In this document: one piece after another, positions 42,108 through 52,297 of the stretch
Position numbering within the stretch: the stretch's first letter is position 1
Layout of the letters: the number at the start of each line of letters is the position of its first letter
Origin: Pseudodesulfovibrio hydrargyri
Lineage (GTDB): Bacteria; Desulfobacterota; Desulfovibrionia; Desulfovibrionales; Desulfovibrionaceae
Direction of reading: 5' to 3'
Length of the DNA stretch: 64,000 nucleotides
Assembly (NCBI RefSeq): GCF_001874525.1
Contig: NZ_LKAQ01000004.1
Coordinates: 920,937-984,936, forward strand
Notes under the pieces: model-generated
Databases searched by the model: none
Seen by the model: only the letters and a program-made list of their open reading frames with translations
What the model was told of the DNA's origin: nothing
Program-made: the position numbers and the translations under genes

Positions 42108-43235
42108 GTGTACGTAGCCGTCAAGGGTGGCGAACAGGCCATCGAGAACGCCCATCGGCTCATGGCCGAGGAACGCAGGGGCGCACAAGGCGTCCCGGAA
42201 CTGACCGTGGAACAGATTCTTCAACAGATGCGCCTGGCCGTGGACCGGGTCATGAGCGAGGGCGCCCTGTACGACCCCTGGCTCGCGGCCCTGGCCGTGA
42301 AGCAGGCGCGCGGCGACCTGGTGGAGGCGACCTTCCTTTTGCGGGCCTACCGCACGACCCTGCCCAGGCTGTACGACTCCCTGCCCGTGGACACCACGGC
42401 CATGGAGGTCCGCCGCCGCGTCTCCGCGACCTTCAAGGACATCCCCGGAGGCCAGGTCCTCGGACCGACCTTCGACTACACCCACCGGCTCCTGGACTTC
42501 GGACTGGCCGCCGAGTCCCGGCCCGAACCGGCGGCCACGGTCCCGGACGAAAGCCTGGACGAGTCCCGGCCGCCCCTCTCGCGGGTCATGGACCTGCTGG
42601 CCGAGGAAGGGCTGGTCGACCGCCCCGGCGGGGACGGCTGTGAAAGTGAGGACGAAACGCGCCCCGTGGGCGACATCACCCGCGACCCGCTGACCTACCC
42701 GGCGGCCCGCGACGTGCGGTTGCAGAACCTGGCGCGCGGGGACGAGGGGTTCCTGCTGGCGCTGGGCTATTCCAGCCAGCGCGGCTTCGGCGACAACCAC
42801 CCCTTTGCGGGCGAGATCCGCATGGGCGAGGTGGCCGTGTCCATCCGCCCGGACGAGCTCGGCTTCGAGGTGGAGATCGGCGACGTCACCGTGTCCGAAT
42901 GCGAGATGGTCACCAGCTTCAAGGGGTCCAAGGACGAACTGCCCCGGTTCACCCGAGGCTACGGCCTGTCCTTCGGCTACAACGAGCGCAAGGTCCTGGC
43001 CATGTCCCTGGTGGACCGCTCGCTCCAGGCCCGCGAACTGGGCGAGGACATCAACGCCCCGTCCCGGGACGAGGAGTTCGTCCTGTCCCACAGCGACAAC
43101 GTGGAGGCCCAGGGGTTCGTCCAGCACCTCAAGCTCCCGCACTACGTGGACTTCCAGGCCGACCTGGTCATGGTCCGGGGAATGCGGGCCGAGATCCTAA
43201 AACGGGCCGGGTCCGAGACCGAGGAGGCCGCATGA
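42108..43235 (+). CDS. phnI: C-P lyase core subunit PhnI
   Basis: The 375-residue PhnI acts as the nucleosidase that displaces adenine from ATP and joins the phosphonate to ribose, with PhnGHL. Recognisable are MYVAVKGGEQAIENAH, the QILQQMRLAVDRVMSEGALYD stretch, GGQVLGPTFDYTHRLLDF, and SYSSQRGFGDNHPFAGEIRMGEV-like LGYSSQRGFGDNHPFAGEI. The GTG start lies one base after the phnH stop behind AGGTGGG. Its stop overlaps the phnJ start. Confidence 0.94.
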   Translation: MYVAVKGGEQAIENAHRLMAEERRGAQGVPELTVEQILQQMRLAVDRVMSEGALYDPWLAALAVKQARGDLVEATFLLRAYRTTLPRLYDSLPVDTTAMEVRRRVSATFKDIPGGQVLGPTFDYTHRLLDFGLAAESRPEPAATVPDESLDESRPPLSRVMDLLAEEGLVDRPGGDGCESEDETRPVGDITRDPLTYPAARDVRLQNLARGDEGFLLALGYSSQRGFGDNHPFAGEIRMGEVAVSIRPDELGFEVEIGDVTVSECEMVTSFKGSKDELPRFTRGYGLSFGYNERKVLAMSLVDRSLQARELGEDINAPSRDEEFVLSHSDNVEAQGFVQHLKLPHYVDFQADLVMVRGMRAEILKRAGSETEEAA

Positions 43236-44191
43236 CCGCCGCCGCAAAAAATCCTTCGGACGCCCAGACGCCCCCCGCCGTGGAAGCGGGCTACAACTAC
43301 GGCTACCTGAACGAGCAGACCAAGCGGATGATCCGCCGGGCCATCCTCAAGGCCGTGGCCATCCCCGGCTACCAGGTGCCCTTTGCCGGGCGCGAGATGC
43401 CCATGCCCTACGGCTGGGGCACGGGCGGCATCCAGCTGTCCGCCTCCATCCTCGGGCCCGACGACGTCTTCAAGGTCATCGACCAGGGCGCGGACGACAC
43501 CACCAACGCGGTCTCCATCCGCAAGTTCTTCGCCAAGGTCACCGGGGTGAAGACCACCGAGCGAACCGTGGACGCCACGGTCATCCAGACCCGCCACCGC
43601 ATCCCCGAGATCCCGCTCACGGACGGCCAGATCATGGTCTACCAGGTGCCCATCCCCGAGCCCCTGCGCTGGGTGGAGCCGCGCGAGACCGAGACGCGGA
43701 CCATGCACGCGCTCGAGGAGTACGGGGTCATGCACGTCCAGCTTTACGAGGACATCGCCCGGCACGGGCGGATCGCCACCAACTTCATGTACCCGGTCAA
43801 GGTCAACGGACGGTACATCATGAGCCCCTCGCCCATCCCCAAATTCGACAACCCCAAGCTCGACGACTCCCCGGCCCTGCATGTCTTCGGCGCGGGCCGC
43901 GAAAAACGCATCTACGCCATCCCGCCCTACACCGAGGTCAAGAGCCTGGATTTCGAGGACTACCCCTTCGAGGTGGAGACCTGGGACGGCTGCTGCGCCC
44001 TGTGCGGGGCCACGGACAGCTACCTTGACGAGGTCATCCTCAACGACAAGGGCGAGCGCATGTTCGTCTGCTCGGACACGGACTACTGCGCCACCCGGCG
44101 CTCCCAGGGCCACGCCGGCCCCATGGCCGGGCGCGAGGAGTTCTCGGAGCTGACGGGCGACAAGCAGAAAAACCAGGACAAAAGCGAATGA
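43232..44191 (+). CDS. phnJ: C-P lyase radical SAM subunit PhnJ
   Basis: The 319-residue PhnJ is the radical SAM enzyme that breaks the C-P bond to give alkane and the ribosyl cyclic phosphate. The C-terminal cysteines CCALCG near 254-257, CSDTDYC near 280-286 match the cluster and catalytic cysteines of the family. Other family stretches are YNYGYLNEQTKRMIRRAILKAVAIPGYQ and MPYGWGTGGIQLSAS. It overlaps phnI by 4 bases and phnK by 4 bases. The N-terminus is slightly extended and Ala/Pro-rich. Confidence 0.95.
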   Translation: MTAAAKNPSDAQTPPAVEAGYNYGYLNEQTKRMIRRAILKAVAIPGYQVPFAGREMPMPYGWGTGGIQLSASILGPDDVFKVIDQGADDTTNAVSIRKFFAKVTGVKTTERTVDATVIQTRHRIPEIPLTDGQIMVYQVPIPEPLRWVEPRETETRTMHALEEYGVMHVQLYEDIARHGRIATNFMYPVKVNGRYIMSPSPIPKFDNPKLDDSPALHVFGAGREKRIYAIPPYTEVKSLDFEDYPFEVETWDGCCALCGATDSYLDEVILNDKGERMFVCSDTDYCATRRSQGHAGPMAGREEFSELTGDKQKNQDKSE

Positions 44192-44970
44192 CGACCCTAC
44201 CGCAACCCATGATCCGCGTGCGCGATATCACCAAGAAATACGGTGAGATGATCGGCTGCAAGGACATATCCTTCGACCTCTGGCCCGGCGAGGTCATGGG
44301 CATCGTGGGCGAGTCCGGCTCGGGCAAGTCGACCCTGCTCGGCTGCCTGTCCGGCAGGCTCGCCCCCACCTCGGGCAACGTCGGCTATGCGTCGCGCGAG
44401 TTCGGCGACATCGACGTGCACGGCTGCGCCGAACCGGTCCGGCGCAAGCTGCTGCGCACCGAGCTCGGCGTGGTCCACCAGAACCCGCGCGACGGGCTCA
44501 GGCTGGGCGTCACGGCCGGGGCCAACCTCGGCGAGCGGCTGATGTCCGTGGGCGCCCGCCACTACGGAAACATCCGCGCCGAGGCCCTCAAATGGCTGGC
44601 CGAGGTGGAGATCGACGCCGGGCGCATCGACCACTTTCCAAAGACCTTTTCCGGCGGCATGCAGCAGCGGCTGCAGATCGCCTGCAACCTGATCACCAAC
44701 CCGAGGATCGTGTTCATGGACGAGCCCACCGGCGGCCTGGACGTGTCCGTGCAGGCCAAGCTCCTGGACCTTTTGCGCAACCTGGTTTCCCGGCTCGGGC
44801 TATCGGTCGTCATCGTCACCCACGACCTGGCCGTGGCCCGTTTGCTGGCCCACAGGCTGATGGTCATGCAGCGCGGCGAGGTGGTCGAGACCGGGCTGAC
44901 CGACCAGGTCCTGGACGATCCCCAACACCCCTACACCCAACTGCTGGTCTCCTCGATCCTGCAGGCCTAG
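44188..44970 (+). CDS. phnK: C-P lyase ABC-type ATPase PhnK
   Basis: The 260-residue ATPase binds the PhnGHIJ core and is thought to drive substrate or product exchange; it is not a transporter subunit. Motifs are Walker A GESGSGKST near 36, the signature FSGGMQQRLQIA near 150, Walker B VFMDEPTGGLDVSV and the switch His in VTHDLAV. The ATG overlaps the phnJ stop. It resembles dipeptide-importer ATPases, as all PhnK do. Confidence 0.94.
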   Translation: MTTLPQPMIRVRDITKKYGEMIGCKDISFDLWPGEVMGIVGESGSGKSTLLGCLSGRLAPTSGNVGYASREFGDIDVHGCAEPVRRKLLRTELGVVHQNPRDGLRLGVTAGANLGERLMSVGARHYGNIRAEALKWLAEVEIDAGRIDHFPKTFSGGMQQRLQIACNLITNPRIVFMDEPTGGLDVSVQAKLLDLLRNLVSRLGLSVVIVTHDLAVARLLAHRLMVMQRGEVVETGLTDQVLDDPQHPYTQLLVSSILQA

Positions 44971-44978
44971 GAGCGGAC

Positions 44979-45686
44979 ATGCCCACAGACAAGACCATGA
45001 TTTCCGTTCGCGGCCTGGACAAGACCTTCACCCTGCACACCCAGGGCGGCACGGTCATTCCGGTCTTTTCCGGGCTGAGCCTCGCCGTTGAAGCGGGCGA
45101 GTGCGTGGCCCTGGCCGGTTCCTCGGGCGCGGGGAAGTCCTCGCTCATCTGCTCCCTGTACGGCAACTACCGGCCGCAGCGCGGGTCCGTGGCCATCCGC
45201 CACGAGGACGAAATGGTCGACATCACCTTGGCCACGCCCCGGCAGGTTCTCGACATCCGCAAGAAAACCATGGGCTACGTCAGCCAGTTCCTGCGCGTGG
45301 TGCCGCGCGTCCCGGCCCTGGACGTGGTGGCCGAGCCCCTGGTGACGCTGACCGGCGACCTCAAGGGCGCCCGCGACCGGGCCGCATTCCTGCTCAAACG
45401 GCTGAACATCCCGTCCGCCCTGTGGTCCCTGCCTCCGGCCACCTTCTCGGGCGGCGAGCAGCAGCGGGTCAACATCGCGCGCGGCTTCAGCGTGGAATAC
45501 CCGGTCCTGCTCCTGGACGAGCCCACCGCCTCCCTGGACGCCGAAAACCGGCGGGTGGTGGTCGGACTCATCAACGAGGCCAAGGCGAGGGGCACGGCCG
45601 TGGTCGGCATCTTCCACGACGAGGAAGTGCGCGACCTGGTGGCCGACAGACTGTTCGAAATGCGCAGCTTCAAGGAGGCCGCATAA
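44979..45686 (+). CDS. phnL: C-P lyase ABC-type ATPase PhnL
   Basis: The 235-residue ATPase works with PhnGHI in the ribosylation step. Motifs are Walker A AGSSGAGKSS near 46, signature FSGGEQQRVNIARG near 155, Walker B LLLDEPTASLDAENR and GIFHDEEV at the switch region. TAGGAG precedes the start; the TAG is the phnK stop. Length is normal. Confidence 0.94.
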   Translation: MPTDKTMISVRGLDKTFTLHTQGGTVIPVFSGLSLAVEAGECVALAGSSGAGKSSLICSLYGNYRPQRGSVAIRHEDEMVDITLATPRQVLDIRKKTMGYVSQFLRVVPRVPALDVVAEPLVTLTGDLKGARDRAAFLLKRLNIPSALWSLPPATFSGGEQQRVNIARGFSVEYPVLLLDEPTASLDAENRRVVVGLINEAKARGTAVVGIFHDEEVRDLVADRLFEMRSFKEAA

Positions 45687-45688
45687 CC

Positions 45689-46849
45689 ATGGACCGCATT
45701 ATCAAAAACGCGCGCATCGTCCTGCGCGACGAGATACTCACCGGCTCGGTCAAGATCACGGACGGAATCATCCAGGCCATCGAGCCGGGCCCGTGCCACG
45801 CGACCAACGCCCTGGACCTGGAAAACGACTATCTCCTGCCCGGCTTCGTGGAGCTGCACACCGACAACCTGGAGCAGGAACTGGAGCCCAGGCCGGGCGT
45901 GTTCTGGCCCGACCCCATCGGCGCGGTCCTGGCCCACGACAACACCATGGCGGGCGCGGGCGTGACCACGGTGCTCGACGCGGTGTCTCTGGGCGAATAC
46001 CACGACGGCCCCAACCGCTCGGAGATGATGCGCATGTCCCTGCGGGCGCTCTCAAGGGCCCGGGCCACCGGGGTGCTCAAGGCGGACCACCGGCTGCACC
46101 TGCGCTGCGAATTCTCCGATCCCAAGGTCATGGACATGCTCCTGCCGCACATCGACGACCCGGTCCTCATGCTCGTCTCGCTCATGGACCACACCCCGGG
46201 CCAGCGCCAGTTCACGGACACGGACAAGTACCGAAAATATTACAAGAAGGGCTGGAGCGACGAGGAATTCGCCGAAATCGAGAAGCGACTGCGGGCCACC
46301 CAGCAGGCGTGCGCCGCAGGCAACCGCGAACGGATCGTCTCCCTGTGCCGAGAACGGAACCTGCCCATGGCCAGCCACGACGACACCCTGGCCGAGCACA
46401 TCGGCCAGGCCGTGGCCGAGGGCATGGCCATCTCCGAGTTCCCGACCACCCTGGAGGCCGCCCGGTTGGCCCGTGAAGCGGGCATCCAAATCGTCATGGG
46501 CGGGCCCAACCTGGTGCGCGGCGCGTCCCATTCGGGCAATGTCTCGGCCCGCGAACTGGCCGAGGCCGGGCTGCTCGACATCATCTCCTCGGACTACGTG
46601 CCCGGCAGCTTGGTGGCCGGGGCCTTCGCCCTGCACCACCGTCTGGACTTCGCCCTGCCCGAGGCCGTGGCCCGGATCAGCGCCAACCCGGCCCAGGCCG
46701 TGGGGTTGAACGACCGGGGAGCCATAGCCTGCGGGCTGCGCGCGGACCTGGTCCGGGTACGCGAGATCGAGGGCGTGCCCGCCGTGTTACGGACGTGGGC
46801 GGTCGGATGTTCCGGACCACTTGAAATACCAGCCAAAAACGCGGCCTGA
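45689..46849 (+). CDS. phnM: Alpha-D-ribose 1-methylphosphonate 5-triphosphate diphosphatase PhnM
   Basis: The 386-residue amidohydrolase-fold enzyme removes pyrophosphate to give the PhnJ substrate. Metal-site features are the PGFVELHTDNLE motif near 49-60 (first His group), the DHTPGQRQF motif, ASHDDT near 232 and SDYVPGSL near 305. AAGGAGG precedes the start, two bases after phnL. It ends the first phn operon; 155 bases separate it from phnC with no clear terminator. Confidence 0.95.
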   Translation: MDRIIKNARIVLRDEILTGSVKITDGIIQAIEPGPCHATNALDLENDYLLPGFVELHTDNLEQELEPRPGVFWPDPIGAVLAHDNTMAGAGVTTVLDAVSLGEYHDGPNRSEMMRMSLRALSRARATGVLKADHRLHLRCEFSDPKVMDMLLPHIDDPVLMLVSLMDHTPGQRQFTDTDKYRKYYKKGWSDEEFAEIEKRLRATQQACAAGNRERIVSLCRERNLPMASHDDTLAEHIGQAVAEGMAISEFPTTLEAARLAREAGIQIVMGGPNLVRGASHSGNVSARELAEAGLLDIISSDYVPGSLVAGAFALHHRLDFALPEAVARISANPAQAVGLNDRGAIACGLRADLVRVREIEGVPAVLRTWAVGCSGPLEIPAKNAA

Positions 46850-47004
46850 TTGTGACAGCTCCGGGCGACGATTTCGTCAAACCGTCACCCGGTCACAATA
46901 TCCCTGTTGCAGGGGGTGTGTAGACCGTTCACGGTGAGGGAAGCCGCCGCCTTCGGGCCGGGCCTCCCCCGAACATATCCCAAAGAACGAGTCGGGAGGC
47001 TTTC

Positions 47005-47826
<822 letters not shown>

Positions 47827-47899
47827 TCCATACCCGGCAGCGAACCGGCCGCCGATCGGCAAAACCGCGTCAACCTCAACAATCACAGGAGATTCCCCA

Positions 47900-48784
47900 A
47901 TGTTCTCGAAACTGACCAAAGTGCTCATGACGGCGGCCCTGGCGCTGACCGTGGCCCTGCCCGGCCTGGCCTTCGCCGGACCGGCCGAGTGGCCGACCAC
48001 CCTGAAGCTCGGCTTCATCCCCACCGAAGGCGCGGCCGACTCCGCCAAGCGCGCCAAGCCCATCGCCGCCGAACTGGAAAAGGACCTCGGCGTCAAGGTC
48101 GAGATCTTCACCGCCTCGGACTACAACGGCATCATCACCGCCATGGCCAACAGCCACATCGACCTGGCCTACTTCGGCCCCAAGAGCTACGTGGAGGCCG
48201 CTGAAAAGGCCAACGCCGAGGCCGTGGTCATGGAGCTGAACAAGGACGGCCAGCCCGGCTACACCGGCATCATCATCACCAAGAAGGATTCCGGCATCAC
48301 CGACATGGACAAGGCCCAGGGCAAGACCTTCGCCTTCACCGATCCCAACTCCACCTCCGGCTACCTCGTGCCCAACGTCATCTTCGCCCGCGACATGAAG
48401 ATCGACCCCGAGAAGTACTTCCAGGAAGTGCGCTTCTCCGGCTCCCACGGCGCGTCCATCCTGGCCGTCAAAAACGGCTCCATCCAGGTGGCCGCCACCA
48501 ACAACATCGACATGGACCGCATGATCGAGAAGGGCGCCGCCTCCCTGGACGACTTCAACATCATCAAGCGCTCCGACATGATCCCGGGCGCGCCCATCGC
48601 CGTGCGCAAGGATCTGCCCGAGAGCCTGAAGGTGGCCATCGCCGGTTCCCTGCTCAAGATCGACGATGACCCCGAGGCCCTGGAAATCCTGCAGAACGGC
48701 GGCTACCGCCACACCTCGGACAAGGACTACGACATGGTCCGATACCTCAAGCGTCTCAAGGCCGAACTGGCCAAGAAGAAGTAA
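47900..48784 (+). CDS. phnD: Phosphonate-binding periplasmic protein PhnD
   Basis: The 294-residue binding protein has a signal peptide (MFSKLTKVLMTAALALTVAL, cleaved near AFA-G) and the PhnD pattern: LKLGFIPTEGAADSAKRAKPIAAELEK, YNGIITAMANSHIDLAYFGPKSY, FTDPNSTSGYLVP and SGSHGASILAVKNG. These loops bind the phosphonate oxyanion. AGGAG precedes the start chosen. It lies between phnC and phnE with short gaps. No lipobox is seen. Confidence 0.95.
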   Translation: MFSKLTKVLMTAALALTVALPGLAFAGPAEWPTTLKLGFIPTEGAADSAKRAKPIAAELEKDLGVKVEIFTASDYNGIITAMANSHIDLAYFGPKSYVEAAEKANAEAVVMELNKDGQPGYTGIIITKKDSGITDMDKAQGKTFAFTDPNSTSGYLVPNVIFARDMKIDPEKYFQEVRFSGSHGASILAVKNGSIQVAATNNIDMDRMIEKGAASLDDFNIIKRSDMIPGAPIAVRKDLPESLKVAIAGSLLKIDDDPEALEILQNGGYRHTSDKDYDMVRYLKRLKAELAKKK

Positions 48785-48786
48785 CG

Positions 48787-49890
48787 ATGTCTCATGATCT
48801 GACACTCGATCAGGTCACTCCCAGGAAGAGCTTCCCCCGGAAGCTCGCCCTGGGGGGCCTGGTGGCCATCATCCTGGCCGTGCTCGTGGCCTCCTACATC
48901 TCCACGGACATCGACCCGTTCAAGCTCTACGCCAAGCGCCAGAACGCCTTCGAGTACCTGTTCGGCAGGCAGCTCAACGACGCGGACAAGCAGGCGGCCA
49001 TGGACCAGGCCAAGCGGCTGCCCGCGATCATCGCCTTCGAGGAGTCCTACCAGGCGGTCAAGGCGGAATACGCCGCCACCGGCAGAACGCTCGACCCGGT
49101 GGCCATGCAGCGCGAGGCCCAAAAACGCGCCGACGCCCGCATGGAGACCATGACCCCGGCGGACCGCGACCGCATCGTGCAGAGCGAATACGACCGCATC
49201 GCGGACGAAAAGACCGGCGGCTACTTCCCGCCCGAGACCGCCTGGCCGCACCTCATGGAATACTCCAAGGCGCTCATCGAGACCGTGGCCATCGCCATCT
49301 GGGGCACGCTCATCGCCTTTGTGGCGGCCATCCCCATGGCCATGTTCGCGGCCAGCAACACCCTTGAGCTGATGGTCCAGGGCGACGGCATCTGGCAGCG
49401 CGCGGTGCGCTGGTTCGGCCAGTTCGCGGCCCGGCGCGTGCTCGACTTCTGCCGCGGGTTCAACGAATTCGTCATGGCCCTGATCTTCGTGGCCGTCATC
49501 GGCCTGGGCCCCTACGCGGGCGTCCTGGCCCTGGCCATCCACACCTTCGGCATCCTGGGCAAGGTCTTTTCCGAAGCCATCGAACAGATCGAACCCGGCC
49601 AGGTGGAGGCGGTCACCGCCTCGGGCGCGGGCCCGGCCCAGATCATGGCCTTCTCGGTCATCCCGCAGGTCATGCCGCTCGTGGTCAGCTACACCCTGCT
49701 GCGCTTCGAATCCAACGTCCGCTCGGCCACCATCCTCGGCTTCGTGGGCGCGGGCGGCATCGGCTTCCTCATGTTCGACAAGATCAACGGCTACCTCTAC
49801 CGCGAAGTCTGCACCATGATGATCATGGTCATCGTCTCCGTGACCATCATCGACTACCTCTGCGGCATCCTGCGCAGAAAGTTCGTGTAG
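48787..49890 (+). CDS. phnE: Phosphonate ABC importer permease PhnE, with a long insertion
   Basis: The 367-residue permease has one N-terminal membrane segment (about 20-40), then about 115 mostly charged residues (40-155; rich in Lys, Glu, Arg and Asp), then the usual five or so membrane helices (about 160-360). The EAA loop is EAVTASGAGPAQIMAFSVIP. Typical PhnE proteins are near 260 residues, so the polar insertion after TM1, probably periplasmic, is unusual. It lies two bases after phnD and ends five bases before repeat element C. Confidence 0.92.
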   Translation: MSHDLTLDQVTPRKSFPRKLALGGLVAIILAVLVASYISTDIDPFKLYAKRQNAFEYLFGRQLNDADKQAAMDQAKRLPAIIAFEESYQAVKAEYAATGRTLDPVAMQREAQKRADARMETMTPADRDRIVQSEYDRIADEKTGGYFPPETAWPHLMEYSKALIETVAIAIWGTLIAFVAAIPMAMFAASNTLELMVQGDGIWQRAVRWFGQFAARRVLDFCRGFNEFVMALIFVAVIGLGPYAGVLALAIHTFGILGKVFSEAIEQIEPGQVEAVTASGAGPAQIMAFSVIPQVMPLVVSYTLLRFESNVRSATILGFVGAGGIGFLMFDKINGYLYREVCTMMIMVIVSVTIIDYLCGILRRKFV

Positions 49891-49894
49891 AAAA

Positions 49895-50209
49895 GACGCC
49901 TCCGGCGGCCGGGGAAGGGAGAGGGAAACCCTTTGGAAAGGGCTTTCCCTCTCCCCTTCCCCCGGACCCCCATCCCCTCTCCCTTCCTAAACTTTTTTTT
50001 GCCGCTTCGCGGATGGCGGCAACGCGGTAAAGCTCCATTCTTTTCCAACAGTTCCAAAACGCCGCACAGCCGAGCTACTCTCACTCCCCCCGCACAACAA
50101 TCCGCCATCCCGCTTCGCACGCCCCTGCCGAAGGCAAACAAAAAGTTTTGAAGGGGAGTCCAGAGGGGAAACTTTTTCAAAAGTTTCCCCTCTGGCCGCC
50201 GGAGGCATC
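49895..50209. repeat. Dispersed inverted-repeat element, copy C
   Basis: The 315-bp element begins GACGCCTCCGGCGGCC and ends GGCCGCCGGAGGCATC (15 of 16 bases inverted). It has a long hairpin at each end: about 49911-49961 (GGGAGAGGGAAA / TTTCCCTCTCCC) and 50160-50174 with 50181-50195 (15 bp perfect). The middle shares ACTCTCACTCCCCCCGC and ATCCGCCA.CCCGCTTCGCAC with copy A. It directly follows phnE and may also end its transcript. Confidence 0.75.
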
Positions 50210-50274
50210 TTCCTCCTTGTGCGCTTTGCTGCAGTTGGTTGCAGCCGCTGCCGGGGGTGCGTATAGGTGCTGGT

Positions 50275-50985
50275 ATGAAATTCGTGGGCGTGGACGGATG
50301 CAAGGCCGGTTGGTGCGCGGCCTGGGTGGCGGACGGCCGGTGGGACGTGGGCGTGTATCCCTTGTTCGCCGACCTGTGGTCCGAGCACCGGGACGCGGCA
50401 AGCGTGCTGGTGGACATCCCCATCGGGCTGGCGGACAACGCCAACCGCACAGCAGAGAGCCTGCTCAGGGAACGGCTCGGGCCGAGGCGGGCCAGCGTGT
50501 TCAATACGCCTGCCCGCGCCGCGCTCCACGCCGGGTCCAAGGTTGCGGCAAAGGAAATCAACCGGAAAGCTTCCGGTAAGTCTTTATCCGAACAATCATT
50601 GGGTATTATAAAAAAAATTGAAGAAGTCGATTTGTTCTTTGCCGCAAATCTTGGGGCTGTGGAGAAGGTGTTCGAATCGCACCCGGAACTGTGCTTCGCC
50701 CTGGCCGGGGGAGCGCCCATGCGATACCCCAAGCGGGACACGCCCGGGGTGTTGGAACGGTATGAAATTCTGACGAGGTTCGTGCCGGACGTCCGCGGGC
50801 TGCTGGACCGGGTGCGGGGCATGTTTCCGGCATCCAAGGTGGCCGGGGACGACATGTTCGACGCCCTGATCCTGGCCGTGACAGGGCGGCAGGGCGCAAG
50901 GCGAATGCGGTCTTTGCCCGACCCTGCGGAGCGTGATGCGGCCGGGCTGCCCATGGCAATCTGGTATGCCGAATTCGACAAGTAA
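50275..50985 (+). CDS. DUF429 domain protein
   Basis: The 236-residue protein matches DUF429, an RNase H-like fold of unknown role: FVGVDGCKAGWCAAW at the N-terminus, VLVDIPIGLADN near 44, RRASVFNTPARAALH near 72, ESHPELCFALAGG near 137 and DDMFDALILAVTG near 195, with acidic residues spaced as in nucleases of this fold. The middle (about 95-125) is encoded by a short AT-rich stretch unlike its surroundings. It is followed after 10 bases by the ChaN-type lipoprotein gene. Confidence 0.8.
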   Translation: MKFVGVDGCKAGWCAAWVADGRWDVGVYPLFADLWSEHRDAASVLVDIPIGLADNANRTAESLLRERLGPRRASVFNTPARAALHAGSKVAAKEINRKASGKSLSEQSLGIIKKIEEVDLFFAANLGAVEKVFESHPELCFALAGGAPMRYPKRDTPGVLERYEILTRFVPDVRGLLDRVRGMFPASKVAGDDMFDALILAVTGRQGARRMRSLPDPAERDAAGLPMAIWYAEFDK

Positions 50986-50995
50986 CGAGGTTTTC

Positions 50996-52297
50996 ATGAT
51001 CGAGCACATATTGCGGACCGTGCGTCAGGGCGTGTTGTGCCTTTGCCTGCCGGGCCTGATTCTGACTCTGGGCGCGTGCGTGAGGAATACGCCCGAGACG
51101 CGGCCCGACGCCATCGGGGACGCGCCCATGCCCGTGACCTTCCTGCCGCAGCAGGGCGAGTTCATCTCCAGGTATGGACAACCGCTGAGCCTGAAAGAGG
51201 TCGCCGCCATGGCAAAGGGTTACGACTACATCCTCATTGGCGAGGGGCACCGCAACCCGGTGGACCACAAGGTACAGCAAGCGTTGTTGGACGCGCTGTC
51301 CGGCAACGGCGACGGGCTGTCCCTGGGGCTGGAGATGGTCGGCGTGGACCGGCAACAGGAGCTGGATGATTACTGCAAGGGGCAGGTGAGCCTGGACGGA
51401 CTGCCCGAGGAGCTCGATTGGTCCGAGAACTGGGGCTATGATTTCGGGCTGTTCCGCGACCATTTCGCCATTGCCAAGCGCAACGGCGTACCCGTGGCCG
51501 GGCTGAATGTGCCCTCAACGGTGGTGCGCAAAATCACCAAGGACGGCCTGGACGGACTGAGCGACGAGGAAAAGGCGCTGCTGCCCAGGGAGATCATGCC
51601 GCCCGCCACGGACCAGCGCGCCTTCCTGAACGCGGTCATGGCCATGCACAAGAACAAGAACGCCAAGGACGAACAAGAGCGCGAGCGGTTCTATCTGGTC
51701 CAGTCCATCTGGGACTCCAAGATGGCGGAAGAGGCCGTGCGGCTGCGCAGACAGTTCGACTGGCCCGTGCTGGTGGTGGCCGGGGCCGGGCACGTGGAAT
51801 ACGGCTGGGGCATCGCCAAGCGCATCCGCTGGTTCGACCCGGCGGCGCGCATCCTGACCGTCATGCCGTGGCGGGGAGGGGAGTTCGACTCCGAGGCCGG
51901 GGACGTGTTCTTCTATTCGCCGGACACCTACCGCTCGCGCATGGGCATGGTCCTGTCCGGCCAGGCGGACGGCATCCTGGTGGAGTCCGTGTCGCGCGGC
52001 TCCAGAGCGGACCGGGCCGGACTGCGCCCCGGCGACCTGCTGACCGAGGCCTCGGGCATCCCGCTTGAGGGGCTGTTCAGCCTGCACATGGCCGGAACCA
52101 GGGTGCACGACGCGGACGAACCGCTGGTCTTCACGGTCCTGCGCGGCGGCAAGACCTTCACCGCCGACCTGGGCAAACTCGGGAAGCCCAGGTCCAAGGC
52201 CGAGCCCAAGGCGGAACCCAAGCCCGAAGCGACGCCCGAGACCGCGCCCCAGGCCGACCACAAGCCCCCTGTACCCCCGACGGCGGAGGCCCGATAG
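50996..52297 (+). CDS. ChaN-family lipoprotein fused to a PDZ domain
   Basis: The 433-residue lipoprotein has a signal peptide with lipobox LTLGAC (Cys near 28), a ChaN/DUF399 domain (about 60-285; YDYILIGEGHRNPVDH, LSLGLEMVGVDRQQELD, VLVVAGAGHVEYGWG, the haem/iron-binding His candidates) and a PDZ domain (about 310-395; GILVESVSRGSRADRAGLRPGDLLTEA). A Pro/Glu/Lys-repeat tail (KAEPKAEPKPEATPE) follows. ChaN proteins are linked to haem/iron handling and the PDZ domain suggests a protein partner in the envelope. ACGAGG precedes the start. Confidence 0.85.
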   Translation: MIEHILRTVRQGVLCLCLPGLILTLGACVRNTPETRPDAIGDAPMPVTFLPQQGEFISRYGQPLSLKEVAAMAKGYDYILIGEGHRNPVDHKVQQALLDALSGNGDGLSLGLEMVGVDRQQELDDYCKGQVSLDGLPEELDWSENWGYDFGLFRDHFAIAKRNGVPVAGLNVPSTVVRKITKDGLDGLSDEEKALLPREIMPPATDQRAFLNAVMAMHKNKNAKDEQERERFYLVQSIWDSKMAEEAVRLRRQFDWPVLVVAGAGHVEYGWGIAKRIRWFDPAARILTVMPWRGGEFDSEAGDVFFYSPDTYRSRMGMVLSGQADGILVESVSRGSRADRAGLRPGDLLTEASGIPLEGLFSLHMAGTRVHDADEPLVFTVLRGGKTFTADLGKLGKPRSKAEPKAEPKPEATPETAPQADHKPPVPPTAEAR

